Of a stretch of 32,981 bases of DNA, positions 24,801 to 32,981 are shown in pieces. Made by a program: the position numbers and the translations under genes. The DNA is from Bacillota bacterium. GTDB taxonomy: Bacteria; Bacillota; Dethiobacteria; DTU022; PWGO01. The DNA lies in assembly GCA_012518215.1 (NCBI GenBank), contig JAAYSV010000017.1:1-32981 (forward strand), in the 5' to 3' direction. The notes under the pieces are model-generated. The model searched no databases. It saw only the letters and a program-made list of their open reading frames with translations, and was not told the origin of the DNA. Positions within the stretch are counted from its first letter, which is position 1; each line of letters begins with the position of its first letter.

Positions 24801-25214
24801 TCAGATATTTTCCCGGGGATCATGATCCAGAAAAGCTGTGATTCGCACACCATAACGATCATTGATGACCACAATTTCCCCGTAGGCAAAGGGAGCATCA
24901 TTGACCAGTAAAGTCAGGTTTTCATCTGCCAGACGATCAAGCTTCAACATCGACCCTTTATCAAGGCTGACAAAATCCCGGACCTTGACCGAGGTTTTGC
25001 CCAGTTCCCCGCTGACCTTCAGTTTCACAGCGTTGAAAACATCAAGGCCGAATCTTTCGCTCTCCACGTGGTCTTCTGCTACAGGGGTAAATTCGATCTT
25101 TTCAACCAGATGTCTTGGACGGACACTGTTTTCTGTCATTTCTTCTTTTTCTGGCGTATCCCCATCCTTTTTTTTGATGATATCCTTCCGACTGTAATCA
25201 TTATCGGCAACCAT
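24801..25214 (-). CDS. Second FliN-type SpoA-domain protein
   Basis: A 137-residue protein: a charged, probably disordered N-terminus (1-60) followed by one SpoA domain (about 65-133) with LTLLVNDAPFAYGEIVVIND and GVRITAFL. It lacks an EIDALL-type peptide and a CheC module. It sits between fliL and fliO, the place fliM-fliY occupy in Bacillus. It may be a second C-ring FliN or a divergent part of the export/C-ring platform. AGAGGGGG precedes the ATG. Function is inferred from domain and position. Confidence 0.88.
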   Translation of the reverse strand: MVADNDYSRKDIIKKKDGDTPEKEEMTENSVRPRHLVEKIEFTPVAEDHVESERFGLDVFNAVKLKVSGELGKTSVKVRDFVSLDKGSMLKLDRLADENLTLLVNDAPFAYGEIVVINDRYGVRITAFLDHDPRENI

Positions 25215-25236
25215 CGTTGTTCCCCCTCTGATATTG

Positions 25237-25680
25237 CTACTGAATGATAAACTCGCTGAAATAGAGCGCCTTGATTTCCCCCGTAACCAGCATATCGTTC
25301 AGGTTATCCACGATCTCTTCCCTGAGCGCCTCCTGACCGCCGGGTTCATGTAAATCCTCGACCGATTTGTTGCGCAACAGCTCTATGAACTCCGATCTGA
25401 TCTCGTTCATACGCTGCTTGAGCTCTTTATCCACCCGGCTGTCATCGCAACCGATGATGATCTGCGTTCTCAAATAACGCCGCCCACCCGCATCGGATAG
25501 ATTGACCTGGAATTCCGGCAATACCGTCTCATAGCGCGGTTTGATATTCTTGACCGGATCATTGAGGATACCTCCCCCGGTCAGCAAGAAATACCCACCT
25601 GCCAGAATGACTCCTATTAAAAGTAAGATGACAACTATCAGCACCAGTCTCAAATTGCTTTTGTTTTGCTCATCCGCCAT
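25237..25680 (-). CDS. fliL: FliL, stator-associated basal-body protein
   Basis: About 147 residues: a short cytoplasmic N-terminus, one membrane helix (about 12-34), and an extracytoplasmic domain with YLRTQIIIG and the C-terminal GEIKALYFSEFIIQ typical of FliL. It surrounds and supports the MotAB stator. The ATG at 25680 has AGGTGA upstream; a GTG 4 codons earlier is less likely. It lies directly downstream of motB, consistent with its partnership with the stator. Confidence 0.94.
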   Translation of the reverse strand: MADEQNKSNLRLVLIVVILLLIGVILAGGYFLLTGGGILNDPVKNIKPRYETVLPEFQVNLSDAGGRRYLRTQIIIGCDDSRVDKELKQRMNEIRSEFIELLRNKSVEDLHEPGGQEALREEIVDNLNDMLVTGEIKALYFSEFIIQ

Positions 25681-25712
25681 AAATGATTTCACCTGCCCTA
25701 TGTTTTCAGATA

Positions 25713-26456
25713 TTAAAATACAGAAATCACCACGGTAACCCTACGATTTTTGGCCCTGTTCGTTGGAGAATCGTTGGGCACCAAAGGTTGATATTCACCG
25801 TAACCGGTGGCAATGAACCTCTCCGGGGACAACCCCTGTCGATCCACCAGATAACGGGTGACGGCAACCGATCTGCCTACCGAAAGCTCCCAGTTGCTGG
25901 GGAATCTGTCGGTTCTGATGGGCAGATCACAGGTATGTCCTTCTACTATGACCCGGTTGTCCAGGCCACGGAACAGATCCGCAAGTTTTTCCAGAACCAT
26001 CAGCGCCTCCGGTTTCAAATCCGCCTGCCCGATTTCAAAAAATATCTTGTCTGGCAGCTCCATCACCACGCCCCTCTCCTCGATGCGTACCTCCGCACCC
26101 GCCTCCAGTGCAGCTTCTCTCAAAAATTCCTGCACCTTCTCCATGATTTCTTCTCCCTGCCGCAATTTTTCCAGCATTATCAGTTCCTCGGCGGTCACGC
26201 TTTCTTCCAGATCGCCCGGCCGGAGGTCCACTTCTTCAATATCCTCCAGTTCGGCAGTCCTCTCCAGCACACCGGTGTAACCGAGAAAAGAAAGCTGGAT
26301 CGAGTTCATTATCTTCTGGAAGCGGCTGATATCGATTGCCGACATGGAGTAGAGAAGGACAAAGAAAGTCAGCAGAAGAGTAACCATATCGGAATAGGTT
26401 ATCAACCAGCGGCTAGTCTCGATTTCCTGTTTTCTTCTGCGCCGATTATCAGACAT
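25713..26456 (-). CDS. motB: MotB, stator peptidoglycan-binding subunit
   Basis: A 247-residue MotB. It has a basic N-terminus, one membrane helix with the ion-carrying Asp23 (in ITYSDMVTLL), a plug/linker region, and a C-terminal OmpA-like domain (VEGHTCDLPIRT, SVGRSVAVTRYLV, NDSPTNRAKNRRV) that anchors to the cell wall. With MotA it powers rotation; the residues suggest no clear choice between H+ and Na+. The start overlaps the motA stop by 8 bases. Confidence 0.97.
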   Translation of the reverse strand: MSDNRRRRKQEIETSRWLITYSDMVTLLLTFFVLLYSMSAIDISRFQKIMNSIQLSFLGYTGVLERTAELEDIEEVDLRPGDLEESVTAEELIMLEKLRQGEEIMEKVQEFLREAALEAGAEVRIEERGVVMELPDKIFFEIGQADLKPEALMVLEKLADLFRGLDNRVIVEGHTCDLPIRTDRFPSNWELSVGRSVAVTRYLVDRQGLSPERFIATGYGEYQPLVPNDSPTNRAKNRRVTVVISVF

Positions 26457-27282
26457 TCAGCATCACTTCTTCTTCCTCTTCTATTACCTGCCGCCCCCGC
26501 TCGGCCTCTCTTTCCACCTCTTCTTTTTCTGCCGGAGATAGATAGGCTTTGAGCTGTTCCTGCAGCAGGCGCGGGTTGATACCGCTCTGCAAAGCCAGCA
26601 GCGATTCTATGATCGCCTCCTTGCGGCTGATCTCCTGGTTGCTGTAAATCTCCAGCTTGGTGGCCATGGGCAGGAAAAGCAGATTGGCGATCAGCACACC
26701 GTAAAAAGTGGTCAGCAGGGCCACCGCCATCCCGAAACCGATGGCATCGGGATCATCCAGGTGAGCAAGCATCACGACCAGGCCGATAAGGGTGCCGAGC
26801 ATACCAAAAGCCGGGGCATAGGCTCCCCATGACTTGTAGATATTCTGGCCAAGTTGATGCCGTGACTCCGTGGATGCGATCTCCGTATTGAGGATATGCC
26901 GGATGTTTTCCGGTTCAAAACCATCAATGACCATCTGCAACCCCCCACGGAAAAAAGGGTCATCGATATCATCAAGTTCATCCTCCAGCACCAGCAACCC
27001 TTCCCGGCGGGCCTTCTGGGCCAGGTAGAAAAATTTCTCATTGAGGGAGATAACATCCTCGTCATCCCGTCTGACAAACACCTGCTTGGTCACCTGATAG
27101 ACGGCTTTGATATCCGTGAGGCGGAAACTGATCAACACAGCCCCGAATGACCCCCCAACCGTGATAAAAATGCCGGCAAGATTCCAGAATGTGCCGAGAT
27201 CACCTTCCAGTTTTATCCCGATGAAGACAAGGGAGAAACCGACTATCATTCCTACCACCGTCATAATATCCAATTTTTTCAT
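26449..27282 (-). CDS. motA: MotA, stator channel subunit
   Basis: About 277 residues with four membrane segments. The PAFGMLGTLIGLVVML helix and GMAVALLTTFYGVLIANLLF helix line the ion path, and the cytoplasmic loop has the usual charged residues. The C-terminus is acidic. It forms the stator with MotB. The ATG at 27282 is chosen; a GTG two codons earlier is an alternative. It follows flgE by about 70 bases, with a strong hairpin in between. Confidence 0.96.
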   Translation of the reverse strand: MKKLDIMTVVGMIVGFSLVFIGIKLEGDLGTFWNLAGIFITVGGSFGAVLISFRLTDIKAVYQVTKQVFVRRDDEDVISLNEKFFYLAQKARREGLLVLEDELDDIDDPFFRGGLQMVIDGFEPENIRHILNTEIASTESRHQLGQNIYKSWGAYAPAFGMLGTLIGLVVMLAHLDDPDAIGFGMAVALLTTFYGVLIANLLFLPMATKLEIYSNQEISRKEAIIESLLALQSGINPRLLQEQLKAYLSPAEKEEVEREAERGRQVIEEEEEVMLNV

Positions 27283-27312
27283 ATACACAGCACCCCATTC
27301 TTAAAGTACCAT

Positions 27313-27346
27313 GGAGAGGGGAAGGGGTCCTTGCCTCCCCCTCTCC
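27313..27346. repeat. Long GC-rich hairpin between flgE and motA
   Basis: GGAGAGGGG (27313-27321) and CCCCTCTCC (27338-27346) form a perfect 9-base stem that can be extended by four more pairs on the minus strand to a 13-base stem with an 8-base loop. No T-tract follows on either strand. In the flgE-motA transcript this could stabilise an RNA end, act as a processing site, or slow translation. It is not a standard terminator. Confidence 0.5.
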
Positions 27347-27354
27347 AATGTAGA

Positions 27355-28899
27355 TTATCGCTTCATGTTGAGTATCTCTATCAGTATCTCATCAGAAGAG
27401 GTAACCACCCTGGTATTGGCCTGGAACCCACGGCTCGTGGTGATAAGTTCCGTAAACTCGAAAGCCAGGTCCACATTGGACATTTCCAGTGCCGATGACC
27501 GTATCAACCCTCTCCCGCCCTCACCGGCAAAACCGACCCTCGGATCACCGGAGTTTGCGGAGATGCTATAGAGGTTGCCCCCCTCTTTCATCAACCCTTC
27601 CGGATTCACAAAAGAAGTCAGGGCAATTCGCCCTATATCCCTGAGGATACCGTTGCTGTACACCCCGCTGATCACACCATCCTTGGCCACGTGATAGGAG
27701 ATCATCTCCCCGGCCCCGTAGCCATCCTGATCGCGGACCAGAACATCGCTCAATCCGGCCAGCTGGGTCAGATCGGCCATGCCCAGTTCAACCCTCATGG
27801 GCGCAGCTCCCAGCGGCTCGAATTCCAGGTCCAGTATGTTGGACGAACCTACCAGAAGATTACCACCGACGCTGAATTCCAGGCTGCCCTGAACTCCATC
27901 ATTGTCCAGGGTGATAACACCACCGGTTGCGGCGGCGATCTCCTGCCGGTACTGGATCTCTGCCAGCCCGACCCTGATCAGGCTCGAAGCGGCCGGATCA
28001 CTGTTGATGGCATCCATGATCTCCTGATAGGTGGAGGTCACTTCCCCGCCGGAATTGGTAGCCAACACAACCTGAACGTTGTCCCCGACCACGTTTATCT
28101 GCAGGGTCTCGCCGGGATTGCCCGTATCCACGAACTCGATGCCGATCGGGTTGGGCAAATTGTAATTCGGCGGAACGTTGTCATCCACACGGTAGCGCAG
28201 GGGCGTAACCAGAAACCCCCTGTTGCCTTCCAGCTCGTTGTAAACTCCCATGCGGTAATCCCAGTTGTTCACGCCCGTTTTCTCGAATTCATACTCGACG
28301 TTGTAACGCCGACCCTGCGAATCATAGACGTAGTGATCAACCAGGGTAGATCCCCCGATCGCCAGGCGAGCATCAAGATTGCCGGTCAGCAGCGCACGAG
28401 TGGTAGCATTGGCAATCATCTCCTCCCCCAGAGGAATATGAATCGGGGTCAGCAGGTCGGACTGGCTGATATCGGCAGCCTCGCCCACCCAACCCAGAAC
28501 ATGCAGGCCATCAACGTTGACCAGGTTCCCCGCGCCATCGCGGCCAAAGGAGCCGTCCCTGGTATAAAAAATGTTCAGCCCATCACTGACCACGAAGAAG
28601 CCGTTTCCCTCGATGGCCATGTCGGAAGCACGATCGGTACTCTTGATCGGCCCCTGCCCCTGGTTCACGATGTTGGCTCCAACCTTGACGCCCATCCCGA
28701 TCTGCATGGGATTGGAGCCCCCGCGATACAGGGTCGAGGCTGTTGCCCCCTGCATGGTCTGATTGAACAGGTCCTCGAAACGCACCTGCGTATTCTTGTA
28801 TCCAAATGTATTTACATTGGCGATATTGTTACCGATTGCGTCCATCTTCAGCTGATGGCTTCTCAAACCTGTAACTGCAGTACTCATCGCTCGAATCAT
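27355..28899 (-). CDS. flgE: FlgE, flagellar hook protein
   Basis: A 514-residue hook protein, longer than the 264-residue Bacillus form, with extra domain material in the centre (about 145-400). The N-terminal IGNNIANVNTFGYKNTQVRF and C-terminal LEMSNVDLAFEFTELITTSR segments form the coiled core. It polymerises into the hook and is exported through the type III apparatus. AGGAGG lies 8 bases upstream of the ATG. It follows the TIGR02530 gene by about 100 bases and carries no visible flbD gene after it. Confidence 0.95.
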   Translation of the reverse strand: MIRAMSTAVTGLRSHQLKMDAIGNNIANVNTFGYKNTQVRFEDLFNQTMQGATASTLYRGGSNPMQIGMGVKVGANIVNQGQGPIKSTDRASDMAIEGNGFFVVSDGLNIFYTRDGSFGRDGAGNLVNVDGLHVLGWVGEAADISQSDLLTPIHIPLGEEMIANATTRALLTGNLDARLAIGGSTLVDHYVYDSQGRRYNVEYEFEKTGVNNWDYRMGVYNELEGNRGFLVTPLRYRVDDNVPPNYNLPNPIGIEFVDTGNPGETLQINVVGDNVQVVLATNSGGEVTSTYQEIMDAINSDPAASSLIRVGLAEIQYRQEIAAATGGVITLDNDGVQGSLEFSVGGNLLVGSSNILDLEFEPLGAAPMRVELGMADLTQLAGLSDVLVRDQDGYGAGEMISYHVAKDGVISGVYSNGILRDIGRIALTSFVNPEGLMKEGGNLYSISANSGDPRVGFAGEGGRGLIRSSALEMSNVDLAFEFTELITTSRGFQANTRVVTSSDEILIEILNMKR

Positions 28900-28999
28900 T
28901 TTAAAACCTCCTCGGTTTACTTGATAAGTTTCTACCGGCGCGATCGTTCCGCTTCCATCGTTCCACGGAACAGGCCTTCCTGCAAATGGAGGTCCGGGC

Positions 29000-29398
29000 C
29001 TATTTTACAATTATCGCACTGTCAATGCCGGTAAAAATATGTTCCCGTGCTTCAACATCGTCGATGGCCGTTATTATCGTTCTGTTCACCACGCTGGCCA
29101 CCAGGGCAATGTCCCCGTAAAGCAACAACGAAGAACGTGCCCCTTTGCTTCCCGCTTTCTCCACCGCTGCGGATATCTCCTGCAGGTCGGATTCTTCCAA
29201 TTTTATCTGTCGATTTTCCATCCGTTCACGTGCATGGGCCGATATCCTGAGCCTGGATTTATCCTGCACCTTCTCCAGTGTTTCCGTAAAAGAAGGAACG
29301 GCCCCATTTTCAAGTTTTGCCGATCGGCCTTTCTTCATGGTTTCCGAAACCGGCACCACCGACTTGTCAATTCCGCCGATCCCGACACGTTCAACCAT
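29000..29398 (-). CDS. TIGR02530-type flagellar operon protein
   Basis: A 132-residue protein. Its ISAHARERMENRQIKLEESD and LLYGDIALVASVVNRTIITA stretches match the small conserved protein found between flgD and flgE in Firmicutes flagellar operons. The biochemical role is not established; position suggests hook assembly. GGAGGGGACGATCGGG precedes the ATG, which overlaps the flgD stop by 8 bases. Confidence 0.88.
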   Translation of the reverse strand: MVERVGIGGIDKSVVPVSETMKKGRSAKLENGAVPSFTETLEKVQDKSRLRISAHARERMENRQIKLEESDLQEISAAVEKAGSKGARSSLLLYGDIALVASVVNRTIITAIDDVEAREHIFTGIDSAIIVK

Positions 29399-29819
29399 CC
29401 CGATCGTCCCCTCCTTTCACGCTGACCACGGTGTAAAACGGAAATTCCCTGTCGTTCACGGTGATATACGGCTGCTGCTGCCTGAAGCTAACTGAAGACA
29501 CCACCCCTTCCACGGTCTGCCCGGTCCCATCTTCCACAACGACTTCCCGGTTCAGCAGGCCCAATGCCTTTGTCTCATCCGAGGCTATCTTCTGTGCTTC
29601 CAGTGCATTCTGCATGCTCGTGATCTGCTCTACCAGAGTAAAGAGCGTCAACTGGGTGATGAACTCCCCCATGTCCTGCTGTTCACTCAATGGATCCTGG
29701 TAGCGCAACTGTGTGATGAGCAGCTTGAGAAACAGATCCTTGTTGATATCCTGTTTCTTTGCTGTCTCCGCTGTCCGGTAATCATCCTGTATACTGGAAA
29801 CCCCATATACGTTGGTCAT
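29391..29819 (-). CDS. flgD: FlgD, hook-cap protein
   Basis: About 142 residues. The conserved N-terminal LFLKLLITQLRYQDPL (near 30-45) and FITQLTLFTLVEQI segments identify FlgD, which caps the growing hook to let FlgE subunits assemble. The short length matches Gram-positive FlgD lacking the large C-terminal domain. The ATG at 29819 has GGAGG 9 bases upstream; an ATG 8 codons earlier is inside the fliK end region. Confidence 0.93.
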   Translation of the reverse strand: MTNVYGVSSIQDDYRTAETAKKQDINKDLFLKLLITQLRYQDPLSEQQDMGEFITQLTLFTLVEQITSMQNALEAQKIASDETKALGLLNREVVVEDGTGQTVEGVVSSVSFRQQQPYITVNDREFPFYTVVSVKGGDDRDG

Positions 29820-29833
29820 CTGATACAACCTCC

Positions 29834-31159
29834 TCAAGCCCACAGTTCAAGAGTTACACCTTCGGCAGGAACAGACCATATTTCGGGAGCCGCCTCCTCA
29901 ACTATACCGATGCGACTGCCGACCCTTCCCGCCGGATTTTTTCCATGTGGCGAACCCCACCGGTAAGACAGATCTTTCTCCGGATCCTGCTCATGGCAGA
30001 AAACATCTATCTTCTCCAGGGCCAGGTTTACCTGTTGAAGCCGTTGTTTGATCTCTCCCATCCCGTTTTCCAGCATGTCCTTCACCCTGCCCATCTCCGT
30101 TATTATCTCGGCGGTCATCTTTCCCTGGTGAGAAAACACGCGGATAACCAGCTCTCCCAACGAGGGCGGATTCAGGGTCAGGCGCATCTCCGCAGGGATA
30201 GAATCACTCTCGCGGAAATATGCCAGCCTTCCGAAAACCTGATCCACAACCTGTGCCCTCATGCGTTCAAAGGATTGCTGCGAGATCTCGGCCATCGTCG
30301 GTGTAACCCCTTTGTTTCCCGGCAAATCCGTGGGAAACCTCAAAAACCCAAGCTGCAAGTCGTGTTCCGGTTTGGTGGAAACAGATCTTTGCGCCGCATC
30401 CGAACTTCCATCGGCATCCGTCCAGGATTCCCCCGGTGCACCGTCAGCCCGTGATGCAGTCCGTTCCACTTCACCTTCGTCATCCCCCCCGGCAACCATG
30501 GAAAGCTCATCGGAGAGCATGAATCCCTCTTTCCCGGCAGCGGCCGCGGGTTCACCCGGTGCTTGACGCCCCACCTTTCCATCGTGGCCATCCTCTGCCA
30601 TGACCTGGGATTCATCGAGCACCGCCTCGGGCTTATCCGTAACGTTGCTTTCTGCCGGGGCATCCTCGCCTGAATATTCCACTGCTTCAGGGTCCACACT
30701 TTGTTCGGCACCGGGAATAATGAAGCCTTCGGGGAGACCGTCTCCTGCAACCGCTTCGCCGGCTTCCATGGAAAACAGATGGCCTTCCGGCGACTCCGCC
30801 ATCTCGCCGTCAACTTCTTCCATGGGTATGCCCCCATCTAAACCCCCGGGAACGCCGACTGCCCCGGTCAGGAAGAACCACTTCAAGCCTGTCTCCGTGG
30901 AAAGCTCATCCGCCAAAGAGTCAGAAACCGGGGCTTCACGGGCATCCTCCATCGGCCCGGCCAGACCTTCATCGGTTTCATCGGCAATATTGTCGGTATC
31001 AATTGACGCATTGCTTTCCGCATCTCCTGCAGATAAAGCAGCAGATATCTCCAGAAGTGCAAGTTCAAAACTACCTTCTTCTCTTCCGTACGTGACATGA
31101 TTTCTTGTATGGACAGGTGGAGACAACATCTGTTCCAGAACCGGAATATTTACTTTCAA
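29834..31159 (-). CDS. fliK: FliK, hook-length control protein
   Basis: About 441 residues, mostly a long low-complexity acidic, Gly/Ala/Ser-rich region (about 40-275) of the kind that measures hook length. The C-terminal Flg_hook domain (about 300-385) has EMRLTLNPPSLGELVIRV and helices typical of FliK and contacts FlhB. The start is a TTG at 31159 with a perfect AAAGGAGGTGAT 8 bases upstream; a GTG in the ribosome site itself is not used. It precedes flgD by 14 bases. Confidence 0.92.
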   Translation of the reverse strand: MKVNIPVLEQMLSPPVHTRNHVTYGREEGSFELALLEISAALSAGDAESNASIDTDNIADETDEGLAGPMEDAREAPVSDSLADELSTETGLKWFFLTGAVGVPGGLDGGIPMEEVDGEMAESPEGHLFSMEAGEAVAGDGLPEGFIIPGAEQSVDPEAVEYSGEDAPAESNVTDKPEAVLDESQVMAEDGHDGKVGRQAPGEPAAAAGKEGFMLSDELSMVAGGDDEGEVERTASRADGAPGESWTDADGSSDAAQRSVSTKPEHDLQLGFLRFPTDLPGNKGVTPTMAEISQQSFERMRAQVVDQVFGRLAYFRESDSIPAEMRLTLNPPSLGELVIRVFSHQGKMTAEIITEMGRVKDMLENGMGEIKQRLQQVNLALEKIDVFCHEQDPEKDLSYRWGSPHGKNPAGRVGSRIGIVEEAAPEIWSVPAEGVTLELWA

Positions 31160-31198
31160 TGATATCACCTCCTTTGCTCCGATTTCACGCCGATCAAC

Positions 31199-31660
31199 CT
31201 AATAAACCCCGCCATCCCGGCGGCGTCTGCGTGCAAATGAATTCAAGGAAAGTTCATCGACAACCCTGTGCTCCCGTCTGTTCTCGAACTCCCGATACTC
31301 GGCCCGGGATCTGTCTTTCAGCATCTCCATGATCCGTCGGTCCTGCCAGCGTTTTTTCAGTTCCGCCCTCTGGATATCGACTGCTTCCGCTGACTTTTTT
31401 TTCTCCTCGGTTTTGCGCTTGATCTTCCCTCCCAGATGCTGGAGATACACATAAGTTCCAAATAAAGAAACGAGGTCGATCTCCTTTTCCGTCTGCTTCC
31501 TCCAGACATCATGAATCCCTTCCCGCTCGTCCTTCAAAACGGACAGTCGGCGGGCAATCTCCTCCATGGATGCCTTCTTCCTGGCCAGTTCCTCACGGGA
31601 TCTGTCTTCCAGCCCATGGCGATATCTCAAAATCTGCTCGAGTCCAAACTTGAAAGCCAT
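31199..31660 (-). CDS. fliJ: FliJ, export chaperone-cycling stalk protein
   Basis: A 153-residue, highly charged, all-helical coiled-coil protein starting MAFKFGLEQILRYR, the normal FliJ N-terminus. It sits in the centre of the FliI ring and helps pass substrates and chaperones to FlhA. The ATG at 31660 has GGGGAGAGGG directly upstream; an ATG 8 codons earlier is less suited. It lies about 100 bases after fliI and 40 before fliK. No ylxF/motE gene lies between, unlike Bacillus. Confidence 0.92.
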   Translation of the reverse strand: MAFKFGLEQILRYRHGLEDRSREELARKKASMEEIARRLSVLKDEREGIHDVWRKQTEKEIDLVSLFGTYVYLQHLGGKIKRKTEEKKKSAEAVDIQRAELKKRWQDRRIMEMLKDRSRAEYREFENRREHRVVDELSLNSFARRRRRDGGVY

Positions 31661-31761
31661 AGCCCTCTCCCCATCAAAGTGCACTACCTGTCATTCCCTG
31701 TTTTTCAGGGCAACCGAAGAATCCCCTCCTCGAAGACCACTTGCTACCGCCATGAACTGGC

Positions 31762-32981
31762 TCAATGTAACAGTTCCTTCAGCTGCGGGAGCATCTCTTC
31801 CCATTTGCTTTCTTCTTCAACGTCTTGACCCAAAAAATTCATTATCGCCTTCCGTTTGGCAATGGCCCGATCAATATCTTCATTTGACCCGGATACATAA
31901 GCCCCGATTCTGATCAAGTCCTCGGCGGAATCATAGTCAGCCAGCAACTTCTTGATTTCCGCTGCCAGATCGTAATGTTCCCTGGTTACAAGAACCGGCA
32001 TGAGGCGGCTGATACTGTTCAAGATATCTATGGAAGGGAAGTGGTTCTGCGATGCCAGCTTTCGTGAAAGGACGATATGCCCGTCCAGGATACCTCTTGA
32101 CGCATCGGTTATCGGCTCCGTGAAATCATCACCATCGACCAGGACAGAATAAAAACCGGTTATACTACCCCGGGACGAGGTGCCCGACCTTTCCAGGTAA
32201 CGTGCCAGCAGGGCAAAGACCGAAGGGGTGTAACCCTTCGACGAGGGTGGTTCCCCGATGGCCAGTCCGATCTCTCTCTGAGCCATGCAGAAACGCGTAA
32301 CCGAATCCATCATAAAAACCACCTTCTTGCCCTGATCCCGGAAATACTCGGCGATTGTAGCTGCCACAAGGGCGCCCCTGACCCTTTCCAATGCGGGACG
32401 ATCCGACGTGGAAACCACCACCACCGATCTTTTCAGTCCTTCCGGCCCCAGGTCGTTTTTCAGAAAATCACCTACTTCACGACCTCTCTCCCCGATCATG
32501 GCAATGACGTTGATATCACTCTCGCTATAACGAGCAATCATGGCCAGCATCGTCGTCTTCCCGACCCCGCTTCCTGAAAAGATACCGACGCGTTGCCCCT
32601 CTCCACAGGTAAGCAGGCTGTCAACCGCTCTGATCCCTGTAGGCAACACTTCCATGATAGCCCTTCGTTCCAGCGGATTCGGCGGAGAATTTTCTACCGG
32701 ATATTCGGCCCCCTCGCCCGGAAGCAGGGGAAGGCCTCCCCCGTCCAGCAGCCTCCCCAGCCCATCCAGCACTTTGCCTTTCAATTTATCGCCCACCCGC
32801 ACGGTAAAAGCCTTGCCGGTAGGTATCACCGCACAGCCGGGGGCGATCCCTTTCAGATCACCCAGGGGCATCAACAGTGATAGTTTATCGCGAAAACCCA
32901 CCACCTCGGCAACAACCTTTTCATGCGGGGTATCGATCAGGCAAACCTCTCCGATGAACGAATTGATCCCGCTGACCTCGA
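31762..32981 (-). CDS. fliI: FliI, flagellar export ATPase (5' end cut by window)
   Basis: About 406 residues are present, and the frame stays open to the window edge; roughly 30 N-terminal residues are missing relative to a usual FliI of about 435-440. The N-terminal barrel end INSFIGEVCLIDTPHE continues into VVGFRDKLSLLMPLG. Walker A GSGVGKTT is at 32551-32574, followed by IGERGREV and the Walker B FMMDSVTRF. It is an F1-beta-like hexameric ATPase that supplies energy and unfolds substrates for the flagellar type III apparatus, with FliJ as its stalk. Confidence 0.97.
   Translation of the reverse strand, partial: EVSGINSFIGEVCLIDTPHEKVVAEVVGFRDKLSLLMPLGDLKGIAPGCAVIPTGKAFTVRVGDKLKGKVLDGLGRLLDGGGLPLLPGEGAEYPVENSPPNPLERRAIMEVLPTGIRAVDSLLTCGEGQRVGIFSGSGVGKTTMLAMIARYSESDINVIAMIGERGREVGDFLKNDLGPEGLKRSVVVVSTSDRPALERVRGALVAATIAEYFRDQGKKVVFMMDSVTRFCMAQREIGLAIGEPPSSKGYTPSVFALLARYLERSGTSSRGSITGFYSVLVDGDDFTEPITDASRGILDGHIVLSRKLASQNHFPSIDILNSISRLMPVLVTREHYDLAAEIKKLLADYDSAEDLIRIGAYVSGSNEDIDRAIAKRKAIMNFLGQDVEEESKWEEMLPQLKELLH

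Noticed and set aside
31696-31710. Hairpin CCCTG/CAGGG between fliI and fliJ as a terminator
   Set aside because: The T-run lies in the loop on the plus strand and nothing T-rich follows on the minus strand; the genes continue in one operon.

Overview
The window holds one very long, single-direction flagellum and chemotaxis (fla/che) gene cluster. It runs on the minus strand from the right edge (a fliI gene cut by the window end) down to cheR at about position 4800. Below it lie a four-gene minus-strand metabolic cluster, one tRNA gene and a gene-poor stretch. The gene content points to a motile, strictly anaerobic, Gram-positive-type bacterium of class Clostridia: a combined fla/che operon carrying the motility sigma factor, FliY plus the CheC/CheD adaptation system, a SwrB-like gene just after the sigma factor, purine-rich AGGAGG ribosome sites, many TTG and GTG starts, and a DUF39/NIL-ferredoxin homocysteine module typical of anaerobes. 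I cannot name the genus.

Layout in transcription order (right to left). 32981-29000: fliI, fliJ, fliK, flgD and a small TIGR02530-type flagellar operon protein (export ATPase, hook length and hook cap). 28899-25237: flgE (hook), motA, motB (stator), fliL. 25214-22438: an extra FliN-type protein, then fliO, fliP, fliQ, fliR (export gate). 22436-17248: flhB, flhA, flhF, flhG (export gate, placement and number control). 17231-15162: a PilZ-domain protein, the sigma-28 factor and a SwrB-like membrane protein. 15091-13393: two FlgF/FlgG-type rod proteins. 13345-10755: fliM, a short fliN and fliY (switch/C-ring). 10738-4796: cheW, cheA, cheY, cheC, cheD, cheB, cheR (signal transduction). Most junctions are ATGA overlaps or gaps under 30 bases, so the set looks like one transcription unit or a few nested ones. 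No methyl-accepting receptor, flagellin, cheV, flbD or ylxF/motE is seen inside the window.

4405-1022: DUF39 (COG1900), NIL-domain ferredoxin, UPF0280 and an SDR oxidoreductase. The first three belong to families linked to homocysteine synthesis from aspartate semialdehyde and sulfide in anaerobes. A good sigma-A-like promoter lies 70-100 bases upstream.

934-773: a complete tRNA-Thr(CGT) unit with its own promoter and an intrinsic terminator. 1-772: no convincing gene; it contains paired hairpins, two copies of an intergenic repeat and a perfect 10-base inverted repeat.

No clearly unknown multi-gene system is present. The points most worth a second look are in the flagellar switch: four SpoA-domain proteins (FliM, two FliN-type, FliY), a CheY-docking-like N-terminal peptide on both FliM and the short FliN, and a FliY whose first CheC-type phosphatase site has lost its glutamate. 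FlhB also has an altered autocleavage motif (NPTR instead of NPTH).
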